Shown here: piece by piece, positions 13,731 through 22,893 of the stretch
Layout: the number at the start of each line of letters is the position of its first letter
Position numbering within the stretch: position 1 is the stretch's first letter
IMG/VR virus record: IMGVR_UViG_3300043540_000084
Span: 1-40,625 of that record
Strand: one strand, 5' to 3'
Length of the DNA: 40,625 nucleotides
Source of the DNA: a virus
The notes under the pieces: generated by a model
Databases searched by the model: none
What the model was told of the DNA's origin: nothing
The model's input: the letters and a program-made list of their open reading frames with translations, nothing else
Program-made: the position numbers and the translations under genes

Positions 13731-15485
13731 TTAAATGTTGTCAACCCATCCGGCCGCCAGTACCTCTATCGTTCCGCTACCCGGAGACAGAGCGACGTAG
13801 ATATTGGCACTTTCGAGTACCATTAGCGCCCGTATGCTGCGGCCATTAGCAGCGGTGGTTGCGCCTACGTTGTTGTCGGAAATCGGCGGAGGATTGCTTG
13901 ACGAGAGATAACCTCCGTAGCTACTGTTGGGAGCCACCATTCCTTGATAGGCCGAGCCTGTTGTCAACTGACCAACCAAAACAAGATCAATCTCGGATGC
14001 TGTCGTAGGAACAAATGCCCCTGTCGCTACCGCAACCCAGGTTGGTGTCGAAACCGATCCTTGTGTGCCCGAGACCATCACTGGCATTGCTGTTACATTT
14101 GACCCGGACGCCACGACGTACTGCACGTGCCGCCCGTATTGCTTGAACCCAAGCGGGTATTTGTTGGCAGTGCTATCGGTGCGAATCCAGCCGACGCGGG
14201 CTTTCATCGTATAGCCGCTCGGCATGGTCGGCGCAGTGGCTGACAAAGACAGCAGGCCGGCGGTCGTCTGTGCAGTCGGGTTATAGATTACCCAAACCGC
14301 GTACCAGGTCGATGCTGCCAGCGTTCCCGTGTCCAAGCCGTTGGCACCAGATGCTGCGGAGTTGATCGCCAGCGACACGGAGCGCGTGGTCTTGTATGTA
14401 TTGCTGCTGTCCTCGACGACGAGTTCGTCGGCGGAGACGCTCACTGTTGCGGCCGTGCCGCTGGCGGACAATTGCAGGTTTTTGAACGCACCTGACACGG
14501 AGGCGACTGCGGCGGAGGAGACACCAGTCGCCGGATTCAGCAGCACCCACTTATCGAGCGCCTGATCGTATTGCAGCTCGATCCAATGCCCCGCGCCTGC
14601 GATGTCCCCCGCCACCAGCGCAAGGCCGTTGCCCTTGACGATGGTCTTGGCCGGGATGGTTCCGCTGTTCGGGGTGAAGGTCGGCGTGGTCGTGGTGTTG
14701 GCCGAGGCGGCGCGGACATAGAGCGTCATGCCGTTCGTCAGCGCGGTGATGCCGGGGCTGTAGCTGCCGGTGATGGCGTCGGCGCTCCCCCCTGCCGCCG
14801 AGATGTTGCAGGCGTTGCCCTGCAGCCCGCCGACGACAAGGCCCGCTGCGGGCAGGAACGGCGCGCCCGGATAGACGCTGATATTGCCCGAAAGAATCTG
14901 CGTCTGGCCGTTGGCTACGGTCACGACATACGCGCCGATGTAGCCTGCGTCCGGTGCGGGCGTGGTCTGACTGCCGGTGGCGGCCGCGACCCCCGCCTTG
15001 ACGGACACGGTGCACACGCCTTTCCGGGTCGTGTAGTTCTGCGCGCCGCTGTTGTTCGGCCCGCTGTATGCCTGGGCCGGGTTGCTGGCGTTGTAGTAGG
15101 GCAGCACGACCGGATCCGAGTCCTGATCCTGATAGGCGACCTGGACCAGATAGTTGATGCTGTAGCCGCTCGTCGCCGGGGCCGGGCAGGACAGCAGAAC
15201 GCCGTCCAGCAGGATGCCCTGCTTCAGAATGCTGTGGGTGGTATCGGCGGCAAGCGACGAATAGGCCGTGCCGTCGATGTTCTGCAGGCTGTAGATTTCG
15301 CCGGGCGCGACCTTGACTTGCAGCGACGCCGGGCTGTCTGGGGTGCACGCCAGCCCGTTCAGAAACGTGCCGGTACCCAGGATGCCGGCGGCCAGCTTCG
15401 CCAGCCCGATCATCGCGTACTTGTTCGTGTTGAGCAGGTCGGTTTCGAGCGGAATTGCGCCCGGATAGACGATTTGCCGATGCAT
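13731..15485 (-). CDS. Large tail fibre protein
   Basis: A 584-residue, Gly/Ser/Thr/Ala-rich, beta-structured protein. The N-terminus (MHRQIVYPGAIPLETDLLNT) is typical of the baseplate-attaching end of phage fibres. The middle holds repeated beta segments (GMTLYVRAASANTTTTPTF), and the C-terminus resembles receptor-binding tips (WYAVWVIYNPTAQTTAGLL and a LMVLESANIYVALSPG end). It follows baseplate genes, after an AlpA-like gene and a terminator, so it may be transcribed separately from the baseplate genes. Confidence 0.85.
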   Translation of the reverse strand: MHRQIVYPGAIPLETDLLNTNKYAMIGLAKLAAGILGTGTFLNGLACTPDSPASLQVKVAPGEIYSLQNIDGTAYSSLAADTTHSILKQGILLDGVLLSCPAPATSGYSINYLVQVAYQDQDSDPVVLPYYNASNPAQAYSGPNNSGAQNYTTRKGVCTVSVKAGVAAATGSQTTPAPDAGYIGAYVVTVANGQTQILSGNISVYPGAPFLPAAGLVVGGLQGNACNISAAGGSADAITGSYSPGITALTNGMTLYVRAASANTTTTPTFTPNSGTIPAKTIVKGNGLALVAGDIAGAGHWIELQYDQALDKWVLLNPATGVSSAAVASVSGAFKNLQLSASGTAATVSVSADELVVEDSSNTYKTTRSVSLAINSAASGANGLDTGTLAASTWYAVWVIYNPTAQTTAGLLSLSATAPTMPSGYTMKARVGWIRTDSTANKYPLGFKQYGRHVQYVVASGSNVTAMPVMVSGTQGSVSTPTWVAVATGAFVPTTASEIDLVLVGQLTTGSAYQGMVAPNSSYGGYLSSSNPPPISDNNVGATTAANGRSIRALMVLESANIYVALSPGSGTIEVLAAGWVDNI

Positions 15486-15498
15486 GTTTTCTCCAATG

Positions 15499-15521
15499 AA
15501 AAAAGGCCGCTTGCGGCGGCC
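15499..15521 (-). terminator. Rho-independent terminator upstream of the tail fibre gene
   Basis: On the minus strand GGCCGC (15521-15516) pairs with GCGGCC (15510-15505) around a five-base loop, followed by six T. It follows the AlpA-like gene and lies 14 bases before the fibre start, so fibre expression needs read-through or an own promoter. Confidence 0.85.
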
Positions 15522-15542
15522 TGTTGCGGTATTGCGGATGCT

Positions 15543-15794
15543 CTAATTTCGGATGGCGCGGCTTTTCTTAACCTGGGCAGCCAGCCATGCATCAAGTTCG
15601 CTCTCGATCCAGCCGACGGCTCGTGCGCCGAGAGATACGGGCCGCGGGAAGGTGGGGTCGTACTCGCTGGGGCGCTTCGGATCGAGCCGCAACTTCCCGT
15701 AGATGGCAGAACGTGAGAGCCCGGTGCGGGCTTCAACCTGTTTGCGCCGAAGGATGGTTATCGTGTTGTGATCTTGTGCTGCCGCTGCGGACAT
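15543..15794 (-). CDS. AlpA-family transcriptional regulator within the tail genes
   Basis: An 83-residue AlpA-type HTH protein: ITILRRKQVEARTGLSRSAI forms the HTH, FPRPVSLGARAVGW the wing, and ESELDAWLAAQVKKSR the final helix. AlpA proteins activate or repress prophage genes. The start MSAAAAQDH at 15794 is preferred. Having a regulator between baseplate and fibre genes on the late strand, followed by its own terminator, is unusual and suggests local control of the fibre or of a nearby switch. About 138 bases without a gene (15795-15932) lie upstream and may hold its promoter, but I see no convincing -35/-10 pair. Confidence 0.8.
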   Translation of the reverse strand: MSAAAAQDHNTITILRRKQVEARTGLSRSAIYGKLRLDPKRPSEYDPTFPRPVSLGARAVGWIESELDAWLAAQVKKSRAIRN

Positions 15795-15932
15795 GCTCGT
15801 TGCTCCATACAGTTCGCCGGGACATACCGGCATGGACACGAACAATATCCGCCTGCTTTGGGGCTGTCACCGATCAAAAAATCCCTATTTATTGGTTCGG
15901 CGGCGAGCCCCGCTTGCCACGGCGGTAGCGTT

Positions 15933-16598
15933 TTAGCTGCTGATCGCCGTCCAGACGATCGTCCCGGCCGGCTTGACGCCATCGACGGCGGCGTAGATGT
16001 CAGCGTCGGTCACGGCTCCCTGAATCATGCTCATCGACCCGTATTCGGCTCTGGACGCCTGGCCGTAGCCGCCCGTCGAAATGCCGTAGCCGGCGACCAG
16101 CGGGATGCCCGTCCCAGTCGGGCGGAATGCGGTCACGAAGCCCTGATAGGGCAGCAGCAGCGATCCGTAGCCGCCGGCCAAGCCGTAGGCCAGCCCCTGC
16201 GCCTGCCCATATCCGCCGGTGTCAGCCGGGCGCATCGGCTCAAAAATCAGCGGCGTGCGGCCGGTCAGGTCTTGCAGCACCTTGACGATGGCCTGGCGGG
16301 TTCCGCGCTCACGGAACATGTTGATGATGATCCGCGCCCGGAAGCTGGCGTCGCTCTGGTTCGCACCCCGCAGCAGCGAGTTGCCGAAGAAGTCCGCCGC
16401 GATCATGTCCAGCCAGCCGTCGGTGGCGGTCAGGATGCGGGTTTGCAGCTTGGCGTAGGCCCAGAGCGAATAGACGAAGCTGCCCGCCCATGCCAGACCC
16501 TGGAGCACCCCGTCGAGGGTCGGCGAGCCGTCCCCGAACCAGCGCGGCAGGAGCGCCCTGATCCGGCGGAAGATGTCCTGTTGATCGCCGGTCGCCAT
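15933..16598 (-). CDS. Baseplate/tail protein (P2 gpI- or Mu gp48-like position)
   Basis: A 221-residue protein following baseplate J. The N-terminus is helical (QQDIFRRIRALLPRWFGDG), with FRARIIINMFRERGTRQAI mid-way, as in tail protein I and Mu gp48 families. The C-terminal third has Gly/Tyr repeats (GGYGQA recurring) and ends DGVKPAGTIVWTAIS. The gene order J-then-I is standard for P2/Mu-like baseplates. Confidence 0.75.
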   Translation of the reverse strand: MATGDQQDIFRRIRALLPRWFGDGSPTLDGVLQGLAWAGSFVYSLWAYAKLQTRILTATDGWLDMIAADFFGNSLLRGANQSDASFRARIIINMFRERGTRQAIVKVLQDLTGRTPLIFEPMRPADTGGYGQAQGLAYGLAGGYGSLLLPYQGFVTAFRPTGTGIPLVAGYGISTGGYGQASRAEYGSMSMIQGAVTDADIYAAVDGVKPAGTIVWTAISS

Positions 16599-17720
16599 CT
16601 ACGCCACCGTGACCGTGCCGGCCTTGATGACCTGCTGCGACGTCGCCGCCAGGTCGGACGTGCCGCCGTTCAGCGTCACGCCGGTGACGTTGGTCACGCC
16701 GGGCGATGCGTCATAGGCCACCTGTGCAAGCCGCGAGTAGGCCAGGGTCTGGCCCAGTGACAGCGCGTTGATGTAGTTCTGGACCGCTGACTGCACCAGC
16801 AGCGCAGTTGCCGCGTGGTCGTAGCCGCTGGCGGTGGTGATCGTCATCCCGACGTTCGCCGTGACCACGACCGGGGCGAAGACGCCGAAGGACACGGTAA
16901 AGGGCCGCACCGCGTCGATGGCGTTGTTGGCTGTCGCAAGCAGGGATGATCCGGGTGCGCCGGTTCCGTCGTCGATGACGGCGTAGAAATAACCGTTCTG
17001 CGTGGCCCCGCTGTAAAGCTGGTTCTCCACCAGAACGCCGACCATCCCCTGCTTCAGGGACGTGATGGCGTACAGGATCGCCCCCTTGGTTGCCTTCGAC
17101 AGGCTGGCGACGTAGGACACGAAGCGCGCACGCAGCGCGGCGTCCGTCTCGGGATCGGCACCGTTGGTGAATGCGGCCGGGTTGGTGACGGTATCGACGC
17201 CGGGGATCGGCTGCGCCAGGGTGTTGATCTGTCCGATCTGCGCGTTCCCGGCAGCGCCCACGCTGGACGCCTGAACCGGTACGCCGATGCTGGCGACGCC
17301 CGCCGCCAGCACGTAGCCGCCCAGCCCGGCGTTATAGGCTGGGTTGGTCGTATCGATCGTGACCGCGAACTGCTGGCTGCCGTCGCCGGTCTGGATGGTC
17401 GCGCCGACCGGAACGACGGCCTGCTGCGTCGGCGTGAAGCGCGAGAACGTCACCAGGCCGATGGCGGCCACGCCTGGCAGCCTGGTCAGGCCGAAGTCAG
17501 CGACCCAGCTATCCAGGTCGGCTCCGCTGCTGGTCGCGGCGCGGGTCGTCGCCAGCAGTTGCAGGATCAATCCTTGCAGCCAGAGAACGACCGCCGCGTT
17601 CGCCTCAACAACGGCCCGCAGGATGCTGCCGACGGTCAGATCGACCAGCCCGCGCGCCGCGCCTTGGATGGCCGTGACCTGATTCCGAACCAGCGTCGTG
17701 AAATCTTGGGTCGTAATCAT
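16599..17720 (-). CDS. Baseplate assembly protein J (Mu gp47-like)
   Basis: A 373-residue Baseplate_J protein: VDLTVGSILRAVVEANAAVV at the N-terminus, LDSWVADFGLTRLPG, then the VPVGATIQTGDG beta domain, and NGADPETDAALRARFVSYVA, a hallmark segment of the family. J forms the wedge of the contractile-tail baseplate. It is in order with V, W/gp25-like and the gpI-like protein. Confidence 0.93.
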   Translation of the reverse strand: MITTQDFTTLVRNQVTAIQGAARGLVDLTVGSILRAVVEANAAVVLWLQGLILQLLATTRAATSSGADLDSWVADFGLTRLPGVAAIGLVTFSRFTPTQQAVVPVGATIQTGDGSQQFAVTIDTTNPAYNAGLGGYVLAAGVASIGVPVQASSVGAAGNAQIGQINTLAQPIPGVDTVTNPAAFTNGADPETDAALRARFVSYVASLSKATKGAILYAITSLKQGMVGVLVENQLYSGATQNGYFYAVIDDGTGAPGSSLLATANNAIDAVRPFTVSFGVFAPVVVTANVGMTITTASGYDHAATALLVQSAVQNYINALSLGQTLAYSRLAQVAYDASPGVTNVTGVTLNGGTSDLAATSQQVIKAGTVTVA

Positions 17721-17724
17721 GCTG

Positions 17725-18132
17725 TCACCTGTTGACGTTGAAGCTCAGGACGGCGGGCGCTTTCGCAACCGCATCGACATAGCGGATCGTGCAGGACACG
17801 CCGCCGTGGATCGGCTTGACGACGACCTCCGGTTCCGGCGTCCGTGCTACGGCATCCTCGAGCAGCACTTGCCCACGGATGCGGGCGCGGATTTTTGCCA
17901 CATCCAGGGTATCGCCGACCATGCGCGGCAACCCGGCACCGTATTCCGGGTGGAAAATGTAATCCGGCGGCAGGATCGTCCCGTCCGGCAAAACCTCCCG
18001 CGGGTTGGTCAGGAGCCGCCGGAGAATGCGTTGCTGCCCCAGCTCGATGCCGTTGACCGGCTGCAAATCGCCGGTGGCCGAGGTGCCGACGTCGTTTCCG
18101 AAGTATTGGTAAATGTCGTTCATGGCGCTCAT
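17725..18132 (-). CDS. Baseplate wedge protein, gp25/gpW-like (Mu gp46-like)
   Basis: A 135-residue protein with a gp25-type core: QRILRRLLTNPREVLPDG, DYIFHPEYGAGLPRMVG and PEPEVVVKPIHGG. It initiates sheath attachment to the baseplate in contractile phages. The ATG overlaps the upstream stop. Confidence 0.85.
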   Translation of the reverse strand: MSAMNDIYQYFGNDVGTSATGDLQPVNGIELGQQRILRRLLTNPREVLPDGTILPPDYIFHPEYGAGLPRMVGDTLDVAKIRARIRGQVLLEDAVARTPEPEVVVKPIHGGVSCTIRYVDAVAKAPAVLSFNVNR

Positions 18133-18746
18133 GCCGTCTGGTTCGGCGTGCCGGTCGGGCCGCCGGAGACGTTGTTCTCGTTGTGGGTGTGGCCGTTATA
18201 GACCGCCCGCAAGCCAGCGACTGTGCGGCTCTGCGTTGTGTAGCGGTCGGTGATGTCGCCCGAGGCTTTGGCGTTGCCGGTGATGGTCACGTCCCCGGTG
18301 ATATTCACCGGCCCGGCATGGTTCCAGACCGGCGCGCTGCTGTTGATCGCCGTGCTCGCGTGCATCTCCACCGTCCCGTCGTTGTGGAACTTGAGCAGCG
18401 AACCGGATTGGTGGATCAGCCAGAATTCGCCGCTCGGCACGTCCTGGGGGCGGTCGCTGTCGTTGTAGAACCGACCGCACACGAATCCGGCCTCGATGTG
18501 GCCTTCCTGGAACTGGACCTCGACCATATCGCCCGGCGTCGGCGGAGCGAACATGCCCCAGCCGTTCCCGACCCAGGGCGACGTGACCGGCAGCCAGCCG
18601 GTTTCAACGTCCTCGGGTTGCAGGCGGACCTTCGCGCAGTAGTTGGCGTGGTCGTAGCTGCTGACGATACCCAACCGGACGGACGCCTTGCCTCCGGCAG
18701 CCAGCGCGGCCTGGGCCCGCATGGCGTTCAAAAGCGGCCCCATCAT
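18129..18746 (-). CDS. Baseplate assembly protein V / spike (Mu gp45-like)
   Basis: A 205-residue central spike protein: an N-terminal OB-like domain (VRLGIVSSYDHANYCAKVRL, WLPVTSPWVGNGWG, PTPGDMVEVQFQEG), then the beta-helical shaft (SSAPVWNHAGPVNITGDVTI) and a His-containing tip segment (YNGHTHNENNVSG). It pierces the outer membrane at infection. It overlaps both neighbours by four bases. Confidence 0.92.
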   Translation of the reverse strand: MMGPLLNAMRAQAALAAGGKASVRLGIVSSYDHANYCAKVRLQPEDVETGWLPVTSPWVGNGWGMFAPPTPGDMVEVQFQEGHIEAGFVCGRFYNDSDRPQDVPSGEFWLIHQSGSLLKFHNDGTVEMHASTAINSSAPVWNHAGPVNITGDVTITGNAKASGDITDRYTTQSRTVAGLRAVYNGHTHNENNVSGGPTGTPNQTA

Positions 18747-19870
18747 GGCAGCACCACGCTCTCAGGGCTGTGGTTCTTGGCGTTGAGGGTCATGCTGTAG
18801 CCCTCCATGACGCTCATATGCCGCACGATGCTGGCGGGGTAGTAAATCTGATCGAAAGCCGTTCCCGTCCCGGTGACCTTGACGATGTTGGTGATGGCGA
18901 GAACGTTGTCAGCCGGCAGCGTGGCCGTCAGCTTCATCTCGTGGGCCGTGATCTCCTTGAGCAGCGCCTGCGCCCGTTGCAACGCCTGTTCCGGCGTCAG
19001 TCCCGGAATGGTGTAGCTGTAGGTCTGTGCCTCGCCGATGGGCTGGGCTGCGCCGATCAACACCGTGTTCTTGTTGTGGGTCGCCTGGGCGACCTTGGTA
19101 AAGCCCTTCTTGTGCTTGGCGTTCCAGGAGCGGACCTTCACGATGACGTCCTTCGCCAGTGTCAGGTTCCGCGAGAATACGAGCGTCTTGCCACTGAATA
19201 CCGGGTGGCCTCTCTCGTCGGTTGGCGCATCCCACTGCAACACGTAGGGGTCATCGTCTGGGTTGGGCTTGGGCACGAAGTGCAGCTCCTTGCCCTTGAC
19301 GAACACCATGAACTGCTCCTCATGGGCGAGCCAGGTCAACAGGTCCCACTCGCTGCGCTGATCGTTCATCCGCGCGTGGTCGATTTCGTAGTAGCGCCCG
19401 GTCTTGGTTTCCGTCTTGGTCACGACCGCCGTCATGCCGTGCCGCTGTGCGAGCTGCTCGACGACCTGGCTGCTGGTCAGGTTCTGGAATTTCTCGGTGG
19501 TTTTGGTGTCGATGAACTCCGAAGTCAAATCCCGGCCGGAAATCTCGATCTGCCCAGAGACCGGATCGAAGGTCAGGTCATCGACGCGGCCATAGATCAG
19601 GCTGTCCAGTTCTGCGGCGGTGAAGCTCTGCGGGTCCTTTGGAAACCCCGCGAGAATCTCCACGTCGATCTGCTGAAGGCCCGCCCACCAGCCCGGGCCG
19701 CGCGCGGAGGGCAGCCTTGACAGGGCAAACGTGCAGCGGAAGGTGTCCGCCTGGTAGAAGGCGTTGTTGTCCACCTCCCAGATAACCCATCCCGGCATCA
19801 CCTCGCCGTTGACCCGGACCAATCCGCGCGGCTGACGGGCCGCTGCCGCGACAGGCAAAGCATTACGCAT
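18743..19870 (-). CDS. Baseplate hub protein, gpD/Mu gp44-like
   Basis: A 375-residue hub protein of the phage late control gene D family. It has an N-terminal hub domain (LVRVNGEVMPGWVIWEV), ISGRDLTSEFIDTKTTEKFQ, the long insert with WLAHEEQFMVFVKGKELHFV, and a C-terminal VKVTGTGTAFDQIYYP segment. The hub trimer joins tail tube and spike. It lies between the LysM-type protein and the spike as expected. Confidence 0.88.
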   Translation of the reverse strand: MRNALPVAAAARQPRGLVRVNGEVMPGWVIWEVDNNAFYQADTFRCTFALSRLPSARGPGWWAGLQQIDVEILAGFPKDPQSFTAAELDSLIYGRVDDLTFDPVSGQIEISGRDLTSEFIDTKTTEKFQNLTSSQVVEQLAQRHGMTAVVTKTETKTGRYYEIDHARMNDQRSEWDLLTWLAHEEQFMVFVKGKELHFVPKPNPDDDPYVLQWDAPTDERGHPVFSGKTLVFSRNLTLAKDVIVKVRSWNAKHKKGFTKVAQATHNKNTVLIGAAQPIGEAQTYSYTIPGLTPEQALQRAQALLKEITAHEMKLTATLPADNVLAITNIVKVTGTGTAFDQIYYPASIVRHMSVMEGYSMTLNAKNHSPESVVLP

Positions 19871-20822
19871 GCAGCACCCCGCCGGAATCGCCCGGAACCG
19901 GCGGAACCGTCACCGTCTTCACGCCCTGGATCATCGGGTCAGTCAGGCCGCTGGCTCTGGCGATGGCCGTCCAGCTCGCGGCGTCTCCGTAGGCATCCGC
20001 CGCCAACTGGTAGAGATTTCCGCCGGCGACCGATACCGAACGGCCCGCTGCGCCAGCGCTGCCCAGGTTGCCGCCGATCCGGCCAAGCACGGATTGCAGA
20101 GCGTAGAGCTGCGGCAGTTGGGTCATCGCTGCCAACTGCGCGTTCAGCCTGGCCGCCTGCTGTGCGATGGGATTGTTCGGCAGGATGCCGCCCAAGGTCG
20201 TGACGTTGGTCAGGACGTTGCCGACCGACCCGACCAGAATGCTGACGCGAGCCTGTGCCGCCGCCAGCGGGGCCAGGACGCTGTTGATCGTGCTCTGCAC
20301 TGCGTTGGCGAAGCTGGAAACCGCGCTGATGGCGCTGTCCAGTGATTGCAGCAGGCCGGACAGTTGCGCGTCTCCGATTGCGTCGCCCAGAGTCTTGGCC
20401 TGCGCCATGTCGTTGGCGATCCACTCATCGACACCGGGCGGGGCGATGTTGGATACCGGAAGGGTCAAATCGTCCACCACCACGCAGGAAATCGAATAGG
20501 GCAGCTTGTAGAACCGCTCGAACTCGCAGCGGAAGGACCGGATAACGACCGTATAGGCCAGATCGGACCAGCGCAGGGATAGCGGAAGCCCGGCTACGCG
20601 CAGGCCGTCCAGATAACGGGCACGCTCGATGGCGGTCTCGCCGATGAACAGGCCGGACCACTCCAGCGGGCCGTCGATCCGCCCCATTGCATCGACCACG
20701 CGCACGCCACCGACGAGCTGATGCACCACAAGCGCCTGCTCGCCGCCGAATGCGATTTTCTGGGGAACCTCGTAGCGGGAGAACTCGAAATCGCCCAGCG
20801 TCAAAACGGTATCCGGCTTCAT
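19863..20822 (-). CDS. Baseplate/tail-end protein with C-terminal LysM-like domain
   Basis: A 319-residue protein. The N-terminal ~140 residues (MGRIDGPLEWSGLFIGETAI, LRWSDLAYTVVIRSFRCEFE) resemble Mu gp43 / DNA circularisation protein N. The middle is helical and Ala-rich. The C-terminus has a LysM-like unit (GGNLYQLAADAYGDAASWTA, then IARASGL) typical of baseplate proteins that link hub and tube. It follows the tape measure. Confidence 0.8.
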   Translation of the reverse strand: MKPDTVLTLGDFEFSRYEVPQKIAFGGEQALVVHQLVGGVRVVDAMGRIDGPLEWSGLFIGETAIERARYLDGLRVAGLPLSLRWSDLAYTVVIRSFRCEFERFYKLPYSISCVVVDDLTLPVSNIAPPGVDEWIANDMAQAKTLGDAIGDAQLSGLLQSLDSAISAVSSFANAVQSTINSVLAPLAAAQARVSILVGSVGNVLTNVTTLGGILPNNPIAQQAARLNAQLAAMTQLPQLYALQSVLGRIGGNLGSAGAAGRSVSVAGGNLYQLAADAYGDAASWTAIARASGLTDPMIQGVKTVTVPPVPGDSGGVLHA

Positions 20823-22651
20823 CGCGCGTAGCCCATCCCGACGGGCGGTGCCGCCACGCCGTAGTCGAACGCGCCGGTCCCCGCGAAGGGCTGGCCGGCG
20901 GCCTTCGCCTGGTGATGGCTGACGGCCTCGGCGACCTTGCGCCCGTCCACGTTGATCTTCGTCGTGACCTGCACGCTCTTTCCAGGTGCCCCGGCGACGT
21001 ATGGGCTATCCTTGTGGGTGACGTCGTAAATCCAGCCGCCCAAGGTCTGGTTCTTGTCGCCGGTCAGCTTCTGGATACCGGCATTGACCACGTTGTCATT
21101 CAGCCAGCCGCCTGCTTTCCAGCCGGCATATGCGGCTAGGAACACGCCACCGGCCTTTGACAGCACGCCGAACGCGCTGGCTACGGAACGGATCGTGCCG
21201 GCAAGGCCCCCGGACGCACTCCCCACCCCAAGGGCCAGACCGAGCGCCTTGAATGCCGCCGTCGTCGTCAGGACCACGCCGCCCAGCGCCATCGCGCCAA
21301 AAAGGGCGGTGAAGCCCACCGCCAGGTCTTTCGCCAGATTCGGATGTTTCCGCGCCCAGTCCCCGAGCGCATTGAACGCGTTCGTAAGTTTGATGAGAGC
21401 CGGAATCAGAACAGGGACCACGCCCATGGTGAACGCCGTCTTGAAATTCTCCCACTGCGCATGGAGGGCCTTGAATGCGGTATTCGGATCGTTCGAGACG
21501 GCTGCCTTGTAGGCGTCAGCCGTGGACATCGTGCCGCGAATATTGGCCTGGTCGCGAAGGAAGTTCACCGGCTTGTAGGCAAACTCGCCGATCAGGGACG
21601 TCGCGAGCTGGTTGCCGCGCGTGATCTCGCCAACGTGCGCCATGAGCTGGTCATTGCTCAGATTGCCGTATTTGCGCCGCAATGCTGGCACCAGAACGGT
21701 CTGAACCCACAGGAACGGGTTTTGAGCCGCAAGCTCCGCACCGAGAAGCGGCCCGACCGTCGTGCCCGAGGTCGTCGTCTTGAGCGCCGTGCTCGGATCC
21801 ACGAGTCCGAGCGATTTCAGCTCCTCCAGCGATTTCTTGTTGACGTACCCCTGGTTGGTGAACCTATAGAACGCCGCGAGCATGGGCCCCACACCACGGG
21901 AGCCGCCGCCCCCGCCGCCGGATGCCGCGTTTTCCTGGATCAGCGATGGAAGAATTTCGTACTTGAACTCGTCTGACAGCCTGTAGCGGGCCTGCCGGGC
22001 ATAGACCATCGTCGATTTGAATGCCTCGGGCGTCACGCGGCCCTGGGTTGCGATGATGACCTTCGCCATCATTTCCGCCTGGCGCTCGAACATCTGCTTG
22101 TTCTGCGCCGCGCCGATCACGTCCAGCGCCTTTGCCATGCTGTAGGCCAGCTCTTTGGAGTTCCCGCTGATCTGGCCTCCGGACGATGATGCCAACACGG
22201 CCTGAATGCGCGAGACGATGGGCAGCGCCATCCGCGCCTCGTCCATGTTCCCGAGCACGTTGCGCAGGTCCAGCAGGCTGCGCAGGTTCTCGGTCGCCGT
22301 GGTGGTGATGATCTCGCCCGTGTTCTTCCACGCATCCCCGACGGCTTCGGCAAGCTCCTTGTGCTTCAGCCCGGCCATGTTCATGATGTTGAGCTGGTGG
22401 GCGTATTCCATGGATGGCTTGACCATGGCGCCGATCATGCCCAGCCCGGCGAAGCCCACACCCGCCGTCGCCCCGCCGATCAGGCCAAGGCGCTTGAGGC
22501 CGAGCAGTTGGCGCTCCAGGTTGGCGACGCTGCCCTGAACGGCGCCGATCTGCTTGTTGAGCGTATGGAACTGGCCGGCCAGCAGGAGGAGGCCGCTGCT
22601 CACGTTGTTGATGAGCGAGAGCTTGACTGCTACTTTGTAGGCTTCGAACAT
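20819..22651 (-). CDS. Tail tape measure protein
   Basis: A 610-residue protein with a helical N-terminus, hydrophobic segments (LGLIGGATAGVGFAGLGMIG; ALFGAMALGGVVLTTTAAF; AGGVFLAAYAGWKAGGWL), and a Gly-rich insert SGGGGGGSRG. Length sets the tail: at about 1.5 Angstrom per residue it implies a tail near 90 nm, short for a myovirus. It lies between the chaperones and baseplate genes. Confidence 0.9.
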   Translation of the reverse strand: MFEAYKVAVKLSLINNVSSGLLLLAGQFHTLNKQIGAVQGSVANLERQLLGLKRLGLIGGATAGVGFAGLGMIGAMVKPSMEYAHQLNIMNMAGLKHKELAEAVGDAWKNTGEIITTTATENLRSLLDLRNVLGNMDEARMALPIVSRIQAVLASSSGGQISGNSKELAYSMAKALDVIGAAQNKQMFERQAEMMAKVIIATQGRVTPEAFKSTMVYARQARYRLSDEFKYEILPSLIQENAASGGGGGGSRGVGPMLAAFYRFTNQGYVNKKSLEELKSLGLVDPSTALKTTTSGTTVGPLLGAELAAQNPFLWVQTVLVPALRRKYGNLSNDQLMAHVGEITRGNQLATSLIGEFAYKPVNFLRDQANIRGTMSTADAYKAAVSNDPNTAFKALHAQWENFKTAFTMGVVPVLIPALIKLTNAFNALGDWARKHPNLAKDLAVGFTALFGAMALGGVVLTTTAAFKALGLALGVGSASGGLAGTIRSVASAFGVLSKAGGVFLAAYAGWKAGGWLNDNVVNAGIQKLTGDKNQTLGGWIYDVTHKDSPYVAGAPGKSVQVTTKINVDGRKVAEAVSHHQAKAAGQPFAGTGAFDYGVAAPPVGMGYAR

Positions 22652-22668
22652 CGTCCGAGGTCCCTAAA

Positions 22669-22893
22669 ATGAGATTTCCAACACGCGCCCAGGAATGGCT
22701 GGCGGACAGGATGCGGTGGGTCCAGTACCCGGAACCTAGGAGGGTCGTCAGCCGCCGTGGGATTTCATGGAAACATCAGATGCCGCTGACCGTGCGCATC
22801 TTCGTTGCGCTGCTCAGTATCACCGTGATCATTGTGTCCGGGCTGCTTTCCATCCTGATCGGCATGTTCCTGGTGGCCCTGTTGACGTCCTGA
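22669..22893 (+). CDS. Small membrane protein on the opposite strand, moron candidate
   Basis: A 74-residue protein with a basic N-terminal half and one long or two short hydrophobic segments at about 40-73 (RIFVALLSITVIIVSGLLSI onward). GAGG lies eight bases before the ATG. It exactly fills the 242-base space between the tape measure start and the stop of the next minus-strand gene, but on the other strand. Genes of this kind are often morons (superinfection exclusion or lysogenic conversion); no promoter is clear, although TTGACT occurs at about 22622. A shadow frame cannot be fully excluded. Confidence 0.5.
   Translation: MRFPTRAQEWLADRMRWVQYPEPRRVVSRRGISWKHQMPLTVRIFVALLSITVIIVSGLLSILIGMFLVALLTS

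Noticed and set aside
15768-16760. 330-codon plus-strand frame opposite the gpI-like baseplate gene
   Set aside because: Antisense to a clear baseplate gene, Arg/Ala/Gly-rich, no motif.
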